Shown: one piece after another, positions 11,401 through 22,251 of the stretch
How the letters are laid out: each line of letters opens with the position of its first letter
Position numbering within the stretch: the first letter of the stretch is position 1
Assembly: GCA_963682025.1 (NCBI GenBank)
Contig: OY821517.1
Coordinates: forward strand, 336,827,144-336,891,143
Direction of reading: 5' to 3'
Length of the DNA stretch: 64,000 nt
Source of the DNA: Cordilura impudica
Taxonomy: Eukaryota; Arthropoda; Insecta; Diptera; Scathophagidae
Translations under genes and position numbers: made by a program
Notes under the pieces: model-generated
Database searches by the model: none
Told to the model about the DNA's origin: nothing
The model's input: only the letters and a program-made list of their open reading frames with translations

Positions 11401-11439
11401 CATAAACTGCGAAAACAAAAAAACAAAACCAGAAATTAA

Positions 11440-13137
11440 AGAACCAAAACGTACGTACGGCAAACAAACGACCGACCGAGCCGATTGTTTGGCTCGAATG
11501 TACATTTTTTTTTGCTGCGATTTGACTACGCTACGTTTTTTTTTCTTTTCGTTAGTGAGTGTGTGTTCGTGCTACTACACTACAACAATTAGCTCGAGAC
11601 TCTGTTGTGTGAATCGCAAGAATCATTCTTGAATGCGCGCGCGAACCGTAAACATCATTATTTCAAAGAAAAACGCTGTAAAGACAGGAAAATTAAAATA
11701 AAACGTTATTTTCAGTGTGAAATTTTCGTAGCTAAATTTCAATATTTTGTGTGTTTTTAAGATTTTGTGAAGTTTTTTTTTGGAAAATAAAAAAAAGCTT
11801 TTCATATAGTTACAAGTGAACGTTGTTATTGTTGTTGTTATCATCGTCATCGGTTTAGCAAAAAACAAACCGCGAAAGAAGAAGCCGTATCAGAAACAGC
11901 TACAACAAGATGAAGTACGTACACGGTCGTATGACGACATTGACGTGAAAATATCTTTCTTTGTTGTTGTTGGCGCTATTCGTAATATTAAAAAAAAAAA
12001 CCCAAAAAACAACACTGATACTGATACAAACAGTTGAAAATTGACTTTGACTCAGAACGGAAGTGAAATTCATTTTAAAATATCTCTTTTTTTTCAACAA
12101 AACTAGGTAATAAAATTGCAAAAATTCAAAAAAGAAAAGTGTAAACAAATTTTCATTTATACAACAAATCATACGAATTTTTTTTTATAAAATTCTATCA
12201 GAAAGCAAAAAAGAAAAATTTGTAAAAGAAAAAAAAAATGATATTGCAATGTTGCCTGTTGTGTGCGTTGTATACCGGCCGGTGTTTTGTACTCAATTAA
12301 CGCACATTCAACAAATGTGAATTTAAGACACAGTGTTTGTGTTTTTATATGAAATTTATAGAATTTGTTGTTTTAAAAAAATTTTTTTTTGTTTTTTATA
12401 AAAACTAGTAGGAGCAGCAAACAAGCTCTGGCTGGCTACCTAACGGGCTATTTTTGAAAAAAAAAAAAAACAAATAAAATACAATTTAAATTGTAGGCTT
12501 CTCTACGCATAACGCCATCGAGGGTTTTTATTGAAATTTAACGAAACAGTGTCGTTGTCGTTGATGATATGTGTGCGTGCTACTTTTTATGAATATTGGC
12601 CTACAAATTAAAAACAAAATAAAGTCATAAAAAAAAAACAACATACAAATAAATTTTAAACGCAAAAAAGTGATTTTGTGCCTATAAAAAAATTTAAAAA
12701 AAGAAATAAATAAAAAAAATTCTTATAGAAAATACCACAAAGTACTTGAAAAATAAAAAAAATAAAAAAAATATTAAATTATCAGCAATCAAAAAAAAAA
12801 AAGTGAAATCAATTACAAATAAAATTAATTACATATTAAAAAGTAGCTGAAAAAATCCCCTTTAATAAAAAACTTAACTAAAGAAATAAACAAAACATTT
12901 AAAAGAAATTAAATAATTTTAAAAACGGTGTGTGTTTCAAAAAATATAAATTAAAAGAAATTGTTTAATATATGTTTGTGTTTTATTCAAAATAATACAA
13001 ATAAAATATTTAAAAAGATTTATAAAATTTATATAAAAAAAAAATATAATAACCAGACAAGTGGATTGTGTCATTCCAATTATATTAATAAATAATTACA
13101 AATATATTTAATCATTAAGATAATTTTTTTGAAAGTT
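11440..13137 (+). promoter_or_regulatory. Candidate promoter and 5' UTR region of the host gene
   Basis: The only stretch before the exon with sustained non-repeat composition. It holds GTACGTACGG near 11450, GCGCGCGCGAAC near 11635, GTGAGTGTGTGTTCGTGC near 11554, and many GTG/AAAAAAGTG segments typical of long fly 5' UTRs. A possible alternative start lies at about 11909, where CAAGATGAA is followed directly by GTACGT, which could act as a splice donor. That would leave phase 2, which does not match the phase-0 exon at 22252. I see no clear TATA box or initiator that fixes a transcription start, so the boundaries are a guess from composition. Confidence 0.3.
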
Positions 13138-13515
13138 ATGAATACATTTTCAAACCCGGCAGATCAACAAAACCAACAACAGGTGATTAAGATTTTCCTT
13201 AGAAATAAATTAAGTTCTTATCAGAAAATTTCAATACAAGAAAAACAAACGAGTTTTTTAATATTTTTTATGAATAACAAACGGACGGCTGGAAATAAAA
13301 ACAAATTTATAAATTTAATAAATAAATATTTAAAAAATAATATTAACAATGTTTTACATCCAGTACAACAACAAATTCAAATAAATAGTTTTCTGTAGTA
13401 TTTAAAATATTTAATAATTTAAATATTATTTCAAGTGGTTGATTTGTAATGAAAAATATTAGTGAATGAAATTAAACTTTTTTTTATAATAATAATAATA
13501 GTTTTGTTTATTTAA
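13020..13515 (+). repeat. Family H unit that contains the putative first coding exon
   Basis: The order of H landmarks is preserved: AACCAGACAAGTGGATTGTG (13051-13070), CAACAACAGGTGATTAAG (about 13174-13191), GAATAACAAACGGACGG (about 13272), AAATATTTAAAAAATAATAT (about 13324) and TTTAATAATTTAAATATTAT (about 13408). This copy differs from the others in carrying CCGGCAGATCAACAAAACCA, where they have only AAATTTTACAAAA-type sequence. It may be the founder of the family or simply its best-preserved copy. Confidence 0.6.
13138..13182 (+). CDS. Putative first coding exon (15 codons)
   Basis: ATG at 13138 opens 15 codons encoding MNTFSNPADQQNQQQ, ending in CAG followed by GTGATT, an acceptable splice donor. 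The exon ends in phase 0, and the only well-supported downstream exon (22252) must start in phase 0, so the two join in frame. The base at -3 is G, a weak but acceptable start context. If the frame is not spliced it runs on only through AT-rich sequence to a stop at 13396. Two points count against it: it is very short, and it lies inside a repeat unit whose other copies retain the CAG|GTGATT-like motif without an open frame. Gln-rich N-termini are common in fly proteins. I do not recognise the gene. Confidence 0.42.
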
Positions 13516-13539
13516 CATGTTTGTTATATGTGTGTATAT

Positions 13540-14157
13540 TAGGGTCGGTCAAATTGTAGGGAGCTGAAAACATCTCCATGGGCTCATCGCGATTCTGGTA
13601 TCATGAGCCATAGCAAGTATTTTTGCCCAAGAACCATACCCCTAAAATCATTTTCGAGCCTGTCAAAATTTCGGTGAAGATATTTTCATGATATTTTCCA
13701 TAATATTTAAAAATCGACCTATTTAGTCCATTTCAAATTTAAAAAAATTATTGAAAATGTGCGTACCAGGGTTTTTTTTTGGGTCAGAAAATCCATTTTT
13801 CCCATTTATTTTTGTTTTTAACAACCGCCAGGTGGCGTTTTCGTGCATTTTTGTGGATTCTTGTCACCTTTTTGGGGATAATTGACGAAATTATTGCACA
13901 AATCGACGAATCTTTGACTTTGCCATATTGAAAATAGCCGAAAATATTCAGCGCTGAAAATTATATGGGGTACCCATATACGACCTATATCGATTTCATT
14001 CAATTTATGTCAAAAAATTCGTTTTTTTATTTACTCTTTGAATGAAAAATTATATTTTTTCATAATTTTCTAAAAATTTTTTGACATAAATTGAATCGGG
14101 TCGAGCCCTTGGAGTAAAAATAATTGACCCACCCTAATATATGATTGACCCACCCTA
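13540..14157. mobile_element. hAT-like MITE related to the 1245-1893 element
   Basis: The ends are TAGGGTCGGTCAAATT and, inverted, AATTGACCCACCCTA. Internally CCCAAGAACCATACCCCTAA (about 13626) matches CCGAGGAACCATACCTCTAA of the element at 1245, so the two are one family, strongly diverged. The right end occurs twice in tandem, ATTGACCCACCCTAATA at about 14123 and again at about 14144. I could not find a convincing 8-bp duplication (left GTGTATAT, right ATATATGA or ATACAATA). Non-coding; a 61-codon antisense frame inside is not credible. Confidence 0.65.
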
Positions 14158-14847
14158 ATACAATATGATTTCAAACAGATTTTTTTACAATTCTCATTTT
14201 TTTTCAAAATTTTCAAATGTTGAATTTTGAACGATTATAAGTTTCTAAAGAAAACATATACAGCCCTATTTTTGAAATTTTGTTATTTGAATAACAATGA
14301 ATTTGAAATAACATGAAATTAAAATTAAAATTTTAATTTTAAAACACAAATTTTTTATTTTCGAAGTATTTTTCGAAATCATTTTTTTTATTGTCAAATT
14401 TTTTTTTTTTTTTTTTTTAAGCCTAGTTCCGCGAAGCCGAGTGGCTTATCTGCAGCTTCTAATTTCGGCTAGTTTTTTTAATTTTTTAATCACATGAAAC
14501 ATACGGTTAAGCTTCAGAACCATATATTATCTAGAAACCGAGATGCCATATAATTCTTTAGTCAGTTTCTCAAAATAACCTTAAGTAATTTTGGCATGTT
14601 TTTCCTTAAATTTATAAAAAAAGTAAAAAAAAAAATATATATTTTATTTTAAAATAACATTTTACTTGTTCATTTAAATGTTTTTGTTCTACAATTTCAT
14701 TCAATTCAGAATGACTTTTCTTTTTGAAATTAGTTAGGCATCACCACAGAAAATTCGACATTCAAATAAATTGGATTTGACTGGCATCACTACTGTTACG
14801 AACATACACATTGTTGTGACAGTCGTATGCAAAAACAAAAAAAAAAA
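14158..14847. other. AT-rich intron sequence
   Basis: Nothing gene-like. It includes a T run at about 14399-14418, followed by a short G+C-richer patch (CCGCGAAGCCGAGTGGC near 14429) of unknown origin, then AT-rich DNA. Confidence 0.5.
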
Positions 14848-15614
14848 ACAAGTAAGAAAATTATAGTCGGTCTAGACCGACTATACGATACCCTATACCA
14901 TGCGTTTAGAAACCCTATCTCTTAGGCCCAAGCAAAAACCAAATTTGAGTGGGATTTTTATTAATTTTTTTGGCTGCAGATATGAAAAAGTTCATATCGG
15001 ATGCTATATCTATAAAGGGACTAGGTCCAAAAATGGACCGATCCTGATCATGTTTGGTAAAGTCTCTTGTATTTTGCAAAAATATGTACAAACAAAATTT
15101 GAGAAGAATCAGTGCAATATTTTTGCTTTTTAATAGATTTAAGTGAAGATCGGGAAGCAGCTCTATATGGGGTCAAAGGGATCATTTTTGGACTACTCAT
15201 TGGTGGATGTAATGAACGCATACAAACCCAATTTGAGTAAGATCTATATCACAATTTGGATCTTATGGCAATTTATGTCGATTTCATATGGGTAATTTGT
15301 ATGGGGGCTAGGTCTGAACATGGACCGATTCTCACCAATTTCACTAGCGTTCATCCCATGGCCGATAAAAGCTTATATGCCAAATTTCATCAAAACATAT
15401 TCATATTTGCGACCTGCAGTTTGATTACAAGCTTTACATGGACACACAGACGGACGGACGGACGGACGGACGGACATTGTTAAATCAACTCAGAAAGTGA
15501 TTCTGATTCGATCGGTATAATTAAAGATAGGTCTAGGTCAAATATTTTTGGTTGTTACAAACAGCAGCACAAAGTCATTATACCCAAACCACATAGTGGT
15601 ATAGGGTATAAAAA
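14848..15614 (+). repeat. Family A dispersed repeat, full length
   Basis: The clearest copy. It opens with ACAAGTAAGAAAATTATAG, then the perfect 24-bp palindrome at 14862-14885 whose centre is GGTCTAGACC, then ATACCCTATACCA. It closes with the CACAGACGG(ACGG)n tract at about 15443-15475, CAAAGTCATTATACCCAAAC, CCACATAGTGG and TATAGGGTATAAAAA. The inverted ATACCCTATACCA and TGGTATAGGGTAT pair frames the body. About 96% of its layout is shared with 18954-19736 by eye. No open frame runs through it. Confidence 0.85.
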
Positions 15615-15939
15615 TATGTGATTTGTGTGAAATATTTTTTTCAATACCTTTATTTGTAATAAAGAGTGCATAAAGAATCTATGTTATAATTGAAAAAATA
15701 ATGGAAAATAGATTGTGTCATTAAAAAGTTTTTATTATAGTTATAGAACAACAACATCTGCAAAAGTGTGTTTTATTAACATCGACCACTGATTACAAGT
15801 TCTTTTTTTTAAATCAGCGCAAAATGTAGACGTTTTTTAAAATCGTTTTTTTTTTTCATAAAACCAATGTATAATTTTTTAAAATAATGAAGAGGTTCAA
15901 TAAAAATTTGTTAGAGTTTAAATATCAATTCTTTTTTTT

Positions 15940-17390
15940 TATCTCTTAAGTCCTGTTTAGTAGAAAAACGGCATTTGTTTTGATTTCACAAAGCCTTTTC
16001 TATGTGAATTAAAATAAGAAAAAATATTCTTATTGAAATCAGAGAACAGCAAAAAACTCGTAAATTTAAGGGTTTTTTCATTTTTTTTGTGATAGTGATT
16101 TTAAGAACAGGGGGTGATAATTTCTAACAAAAAATTTGAAAAAAAAATTTTTTTAATAATTTTTCTAAGAAAAAAGGATTAAATAAAAACCAAACCAGAC
16201 GGACAAATGAACAAGATTTTATACTTATTCAATATAGTGAGACATTTCAATTGATTTAATTAATTTAAATAATCTTTAACCCTTTCAGTATTGACTTTTT
16301 TACATAATTTTTATTGAATATGTATAATTAATATTAAATATTTTAAAATATAAAATATTTAAAATATTTTATCTCCACATAAAAAAAAAGATTTTTTTAT
16401 TCTCAAAATATTTAATATTATTTTAAAATGTTTACTTTGTAATGTAAAAGTGCAGTGAAAGTATTAAAAATATTTGTATAATAATAATAGTAATACTTTT
16501 GTTTAATAAGTTGATTAATATAATCCGTAAAAAAATTATTAAATTATTATAATTTTTATTATGAAATTTGCCATTAATAGAAAATTTATGTGTTTTAGAA
16601 AAAATTTTAAAATCCCGGAATTTTATAAAACAACAGGTTCTTAAAACTTGAATTTTAAAACGAAAAACCCAAACAGCTCTGTAATTTGTCATGTAAAATA
16701 TAGACAAATTTTTGAAATAAATGTGCCAATGTTTTTTGCTTTATTTAAATTAAAACTTTTGATCTTGAGCCTGATTTAATTTCTAACTCAATCAATAAAA
16801 TTATGTAAAACGAAAATAATAATAAAAAAAAACGATAGAGTTTTTTAATTTTTCCAAAATAAAGTGATGAAAAACAAAGCAAAACCATATGGATAGATGG
16901 ACAGTATATAATGTTTTGAATATAGTAAGACATTTGGAGTGATTTAATTAATTTTAATAATTTTTTTTATATATATAATAAATAATTTTAATAATAAATA
17001 TTTAAAAAAATAATAATGTAAAAATGTTGTATTACCATTAAAGACAATTATTTTTATAGCTTTCTTTATTAATTTGAATATTTAATATTTAAATATGTTT
17101 ATTTTGTTATGACAAAGGGTTGTAAAAGATTTAAAAATATATTTTATGATAATAATTATAGTTATGTTTAATAAGTTTGTTAATATAATCCATAAAAAAA
17201 TTTTTTTTAATTAAAACTTTCATTGATTGAAATTTTAAGTTTTTCTAATTAGGATTTAAAAACAAAAAATAAAAGGGTTTTCTAATTTTTCCAAAATAAA
17301 GTGATGAAAAACCAAACAGAACCAGACGGACACGTGGACAGCACAAAAACTTATTAAATATAGTAAGACATATTAAATGATTTAATTAAT
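15940..17390 (+). repeat. Family H tandem units in intron 1
   Basis: At least two consecutive units. The landmark ACCAGACGGACAAATG occurs near 16193, its counterpart ACCATATGGATAGATGG near 16884 and ACCAGACGGACACGTGG near 17322. TTAATATTATTTTAAAATGT near 16408 pairs with ATTTAATATTTAAATATGTT near 17080, and ATAATAATAGTAATACTTTT near 16480 pairs with ATAATTATAGTTATG near 17150. Spacing is therefore roughly 430-690 bp. The splice-donor-like motif ACAACAGGTTCTTAAA is at about 16630. Non-coding. Confidence 0.65.
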
Positions 17391-17686
17391 ACTAGCAAAT
17401 GCCAGCCCTCGAAATACGAGTGCAAATTCTAGGAAATTTTATTTTTTCTTTATTACAACCACATAATAAATTTAATAGGCACACACATAGCATTGTATAA
17501 TTTTATGTATGTGTTAGTAGCAACATTAAATGCAAAATAAAGGAAAAAAATTTAAAAATCTGTAAATCTGAAAAACGGCTAAAAAGAAATACCTTTCAAA
17601 TAATATACGTTTGGTCAAAATCGGGATAAAACGGTAGAATAAAACATCGGTCACAAGAAATTGCCTAGCCTATTAATATTATAGAT
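17391..17686 (+). mobile_element. Family B element (Helentron/HINE-like), short copy
   Basis: Starts ACTAGCAAATGCCAGCCCTC and has the near-palindrome CTCGAAATACGAG. It ends CCTATTAATATTATAGAT at 17669-17686. Landmarks between are GTATGTGTTAGTAGCAAC, CTGTAAATCTGAAAAACGGC, CGTTTGGTCAAAATCGGG and CATCGGTCACAAGAAAT. An ACTAGC start with a 5' hairpin and a fixed ATAGAT-type 3' end without inverted termini is the plan of insect Helentron-derived non-autonomous elements (HINEs). The class is inferred, since no Rep/helicase gene is present. Confidence 0.7.
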
Positions 17687-17850
17687 AAATAATTTTTAAC
17701 CCTTTCACTAGCGATGTTTTGTACAAAGTATAAAAATATGACAAAAAGAAATTCGAAATAGTTTTTTTTTTATACTAAAAATATTTAATAATTTTAATAT
17801 TATTTAAAAATGGTTTAAATTTGTAATAATACTTGCATATTTATATTATT
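17687..17850 (+). repeat. Family H fragment between two B elements
   Basis: Contains AACCCTTTCACTAGCGATG and TTAATAATTTTAATATTATT, both H landmarks. It shows that the two flanking B elements inserted into one H unit. Confidence 0.55.
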
Positions 17851-18216
17851 ACTACCAAATTCCAACCCTAGAAATTCGAGTGCAAATTCTAGGAAATTTA
17901 ATTTTTTCATTAAATAAAGACTAAATATATGCTAATCAATTATAGACAATTCACAAATCAACACAAAAAAACAAACTCATTTTTTCTACAAACACATTAA
18001 CAAATTTAATAAACACACACATAGCTTTGTAAAATTTTATGATTGTGTTAGTAGCAACTTCAAATGCAGTTTACTCCAAAAGAATTTTTTTAAACTTAAA
18101 AATCTGTAAATCTGGTGGACAGCTAAAAAGAAATACCTTGCAAATGAGGCATGTGTGGTCAAAATAGGATTAAAACTGACACAGTAGCATCGGTAACAAG
18201 AAATCACCTTACATAG
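17851..18216 (+). mobile_element. Family B element (Helentron/HINE-like)
   Basis: Starts ACTACCAAATTCCAACCCTA, a decayed B start, then ATTCGAGTGCAAATTCTAGG. It includes ATATGCTAATCAATTATAGA, the 5'-side landmark missing from the shorter copy at 17391. It ends at CAAGAAATCACCTTACATAG, before the usual terminal ATAGAT, so the extreme 3' end is damaged. Confidence 0.7.
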
Positions 18217-18953
18217 TTTTTTTTTTATTATTTTTTGTAAAATATATTGCAAATAAATGAATTGACAAAAAATTTTAATGTAAAAATATTTTGAAAATAA
18301 TAATAATGGTTTTGTTTAACATAAAAAATACGTTTATTCAATTCGCAGATTTTTTTTTCTTTGGGTTAACTATGATTCTGATTAAATTTTTCAATTCAAC
18401 AGGTGATAAATTTTTTTTTAAAGAAATATATATATTTCTAATGTGGGTGCTACAAAAGAGCAATAAAAAACATTACAAAGCCAGATGGATGAATGGACAC
18501 AAAATGTTTTATTCAAGAAATTTAGACATTTTGAATGATATAATTAATTTAAATAATCTCTCACAATTTCATTTCTTTTTTATTATCAAAAATAAATATA
18601 ATTATTAATAAATTTTTAAAAAATAATATTAAAAATATTTTATTTCCACAAAAAAAAAAAAATCTTTTTCTAATACTTAAAGTATTTAATAATTTTAATA
18701 TTATTTAAAAATGTTTATTTTGTAATGTAAAAGGGCAGTGAATCTATTGAAAATTTTTTATAACAATAACTATAGTTTTGTTTAATAGATTCATTAATAT
18801 AATCCATAAAAATATATATAATTTTTTTTTTATTACAATTAGTTTGTTCCCTAATATTTTCAAAATCTGATATTTAACAAAACAACAGGTGCTTAAACTA
18901 TTCTTAATTAAGTTTTCTTAATTTTCTTAATGTTTAATTAGGATATTGAAAAA
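18217..18953 (+). repeat. Family H units
   Basis: Landmarks are CAATTCAACAGGTGATAAAT (about 18401), AAGCCAGATGGATGAATGG (about 18478), TTAATAATTTTAATATTATT (about 18687) and AAACAACAGGTGCTTAAACT (about 18880). At least one and a half units are present, with the order the same as at 13020-13515. Two CAG|GTG motifs here are possible decoy splice donors. Non-coding; a 105-codon frame starting at 18291 is AT-driven. Confidence 0.6.
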
Positions 18954-19736
18954 ACAAGTAAGAAAATTATAGTCGGTCTAGACCGACTATATGATACCCT
19001 ATACCATGCGCTTAGAAACCCTATTTCTTAGGCCCAACTAACTGGACATAGAAAATAAGCAAAAACCAAATTTGAGTGGGATTTTTATTAATTTTTTTGG
19101 CTGCAGATATGAAAAAGTTCATATCGGATGCTATATCCATATGGGGACTAGGTCCAAAAATGGACAGATCCTGATCATATTTGGTAAAGTCTCTTGTATT
19201 TTGCAAAAATATATACAAACAAAATTTGAGAAGAATCAGTGAAATATTTTTGTTTTTTAATAGATTTAAATGAAGATCGGGAAGCAACTCTATATGGGGC
19301 CAAAGGGATAATTTTTGGACTACTCATGGATGGATGTAATGAACGCATACAAACCCAATTTGAGTAAGATCTATATGACAATTTGGATCTTATGGCAATT
19401 TATGTCGATTTCATAGGGGTAATTTGTATGGGGGCTAGTTCTGAACATGGACCGATTCTCACCAATTTAATAGCGTTCATCCCATGGCCGATAAAAGCTT
19501 ATATAACAAATTTCGTCAAAATATATTCATATTTGCGACCTGAAGTTTGATTACAAGCTTTACATGGACACACAGACGGACGGACGGACGGACGGACATT
19601 GTTAAATCAACTCAGAAAGTGATTCTGATTCGATCGGTATAATTTAAGATGGGTGTAGGTCAAATATTTTTGGTTGTTACAAACAGCAGCACAAAGTCAT
19701 TATACCCAAACCACATAGTGGTATAGGGTATAAAAA
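18954..19736 (+). repeat. Family A dispersed repeat, full length
   Basis: Inserted within family H sequence. It starts ACAAGTAAGAAAATTATAG, continues with the perfect GGTCTAGACC-centred palindrome, and ends with the ACGG tract (about 19572-19599), CCACATAGTGG and TATAGGGTATAAAAA. It is very close to the copy at 14848-15614, including the same short frames, so both probably inserted relatively recently. Confidence 0.85.
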
Positions 19737-20988
19737 CATACGAATTTTTTAATATTTCAGAAAAAAAATAATAATGAAAAACAAAACCAAACTTCATTAA
19801 ATAAAGTCATACATTTGCAATGATTTCATTAATTTTAATTAGAATAAAACTTTACATATTTTTCTTAAAAGAAATAAAAATAATTAGTAATAAATATTTA
19901 TTTAATAAATATTTATTTTATTGAATGCAACCGCCATTCTAGGGGTGAGAAACTGCAAGTCAGGGTTAAGTAGTAGGCCAGTATAGTAAAAAGGTTTGAC
20001 GTTCTTAGGCCAAACTTTTTTGTATGATCTTTTTCAGCTATAACTCAAGAAACATTGCTGATTTCTCATTTCATTATGCAGCAAATCAAGTTGGACTAAT
20101 TTTTAATAAATTTTTTGAATGACATAACATATTTAAACCTATGATTATTAAAGAAACAATTTTTCAAAATACGAACTTGAGCTCGACGAAATAATTTTTT
20201 AATTATTTTTTTTTTTTTTTTTTTTGATAATTCTCATGTATGGCTTTTTCCTAAACATTTTTAAAACCTGAAAATTTTTAAAACAACGGGCGATTAAAAG
20301 TTTCTTAAGGACATACATATTAATTTCGAAGAAGAAAATTTAAAAAACGAATTTTTTAATTCTTTTGAAAAAGAAAGATTGAAAAACAATTAAAATTAAA
20401 ATTTTTAAATTAAATTAAAAAATTTTATGTTAAATGTTTAACGTTTTGTAGTTTGTGTTTAATGTGAAATAGAATTAATTTAAATGTGATTTAAAAATAT
20501 TTATGTTACTACGTCTCTTGAGAAAGTCAACAAATAATTGACGAAACGTCGAGAAAAACTTGTAAAATAAATGCATTTTTATTTACATTAAAGAAAACAT
20601 AGGTCTGACTAGCTTAAAAAAACACAACAAAGACTAAAAACCTGACAAAAATTTAAATTGAACATTAAATATTATGTTATTAACAGTCTTATTTTTTATG
20701 ACATTTTTTTATATCATTTTTTTTTATATATTTTTCTCAATATAAATTTTTAGAAATCAATTTTCTTATTCTTCTGAAAAGGAAAGCGGGAAAAATAATT
20801 AAATAAACTTTTTGATTAATATTTTATTTTTTATTGAACATAAAGAGATATTTTTCAGATTTTTGACATAGATATTTAATTACGTGATGGTAAACTTTAT
20901 TTAAAAAGAAACGGAGTATAATAAAATCTTGGTTTTTATGGGTTAGTTTTTTTTTATTTAAGAAAATATTCAAAAATATTTTTAATTA
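19737..20988 (+). repeat. H remnant with two further low-copy repeats (L, M)
   Basis: About 19740-19920 is H sequence, including AATGAAAAACAAAACCAAAC. About 19937-20080 is family M: GGGTGAGAAACTGCAAGTC and CTATAACTCAAGAAACATTG followed by CTGATTTCTCATTTC, matched near 50880-51010. AAACAACGGGCGATTAAAAG at about 20280 is a decayed H donor motif. About 20505-20600 is family L: TTATGTTACTACGTCTCTTG, then GTCAACAAATAATTGACGAA and ACGTCGAGAAAA, matched near 59189-59260. The rest is AT-rich. No gene. Confidence 0.55.
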
Positions 20989-21955
20989 ACTTGCAGAGCC
21001 CAGCCCTCGAAATTCGAGTGCAAATTCTAGGAAATTTTATTTTTTCTTTCAATTTATTTCACTCAATGTTTTTTTTAATCTATTTAATTCATTAAATTTA
21101 TTTCATTGCAAATATTTGTTGAACACACAGAAATAAGAGCATAAAGGTATTTGAACTACTTAGTATACCACCTGAAGTTATACTAATTTTAGACAAATCA
21201 CAATTCAACACAGGGCGAGTGATAATGATAATGAAATTCGATTGCGTTATTGTCGTTATTGTTTATGTCAAAAATTATTTTTCACTTCAACACAGGGCCT
21301 TTCATATACAATTTTTGCAAAAACATTAACAAATTTAATAAACACAGACACAGCATTCTATATTTTTTTGTATGTATGTGTTAGTAGCAAATTTAAATGA
21401 TTTTACTCAACAAAATTTTTCAGACGGTAAAAAAAATACCTTTCAAATGATATTAATATTATCAGAGTTCAGAAAAAAACACACACTGAAGACAAAACTC
21501 GTATATATATGTAAATTAAGACAGCTCAGACCAACAACACATATTTTTATTTTCATATCAATAATGTGTGTTTTTAAATTTTGTACGGTGCCAAACACAA
21601 TCATGACAGTGTTTCGTTTTAATATTTCGTTATCTACACGAACATTTTTCTATTACGTATTTTTTGTTTCGGACAAACAAAAACCACACAGATTCGAGTG
21701 TAGCTTTATTTTAAGTTCCTTTTTTTGCACGTGTACTGCTAAAAAAAACAAAGCATGTTCTTCAACGCGTACAAATAAAAGTTAAAACAATATTCACTCG
21801 CGATCGAATCAGTCATGATTGTGTTTGGCACCGTACAAAATTTAGAAACACACATAATTGATATGAAAATAAAAATATGTATTGGCTGCTTTAGAACAGA
21901 ACATTGTGTGTTTGATATGTGTAGTTTCTGAACCTTGAATATTATAGGTATGAAA
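20989..21955 (+). mobile_element. Family B element interrupted by a hAT-like MITE
   Basis: The B element runs from AACTTGCAGAGCCCAGCCCT to TATTAATATTAT at 21451-21462, and its last bases resume after the insertion as AATATTATAGG at 21938-21948. The internal landmarks are GTATGTGTTAGTAGCAA and ATACCTTTCAAATGATAT. It includes an extra segment with GATAATGATAATG near 21220 not seen in other copies. The nested insertion is annotated separately. Confidence 0.7.
21463..21937. mobile_element. Family K hAT-like foldback MITE, 475 bp
   Basis: The termini are CAGAGTTCAGAAAAAAACAC and, inverted, GTTTCTGAACCTTG. It is flanked by a perfect 8-bp duplication, AATATTAT, at 21455-21462 and 21938-21945. Long inner arms, about 21540-21610 against 21808-21885, give a strong foldback: GTACGGTGCCAAACACAATC pairs with GATTGTGTTTGGCACCGTAC. 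The 8-bp duplication with CARRG termini fits the hAT superfamily. A 137-codon frame crosses it but has no recognisable domain, and the second copy (41416-42124) does not keep it intact. Confidence 0.85.
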
Positions 21956-22251
21956 TTAGAATAAAAAAAATTATTTATATGTATTTATTATTGATACTAA
22001 AAACAAGAACATATCCCCATTAAAAAAATTAAAGTTTCAAAATTGTTTTTATTTTCAAATATATTTTAGTGGAGATAAATATATATAAAAATATTTTAAA
22101 TTTTTTGGAGTTAAAATTTTATTGAAAATAAAAACATAAAAAATTGGATAAAGAACATTTTAACAAATGTTTTCTTTACATCTTAAAACAACATATTTAA
22201 ATTTTAGTATATATTTTTAATATATGTATATATTTTTTTTTTTTGTTATAG
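21956..22251 (+). other. End of intron 1 with splice acceptor
   Basis: AT-rich intron that closes with a T-rich tract at 22231-22248 and the acceptor GTTATAG|GAA at 22251/22252. The long uninterrupted pyrimidine tract makes this a strong acceptor. Confidence 0.7.

Noticed and set aside
10948..11505. Longest open frame in the window (185 codons, minus strand)
   Set aside because: Composition is dominated by F, L, S and C from A/GA-rich template DNA. It has no domain and no codon pattern, and it overlaps the candidate promoter region.
11616..11634. GCAAGAATCATTCTTGAATG as a heat-shock element
   Set aside because: GAA and TTC blocks are spaced by three bases in the first pair instead of two, so the consensus is not met.
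21372..21785. 137-codon plus-strand frame
   Set aside because: It crosses the border between a B element and the nested K MITE, and the other K copy does not preserve it.
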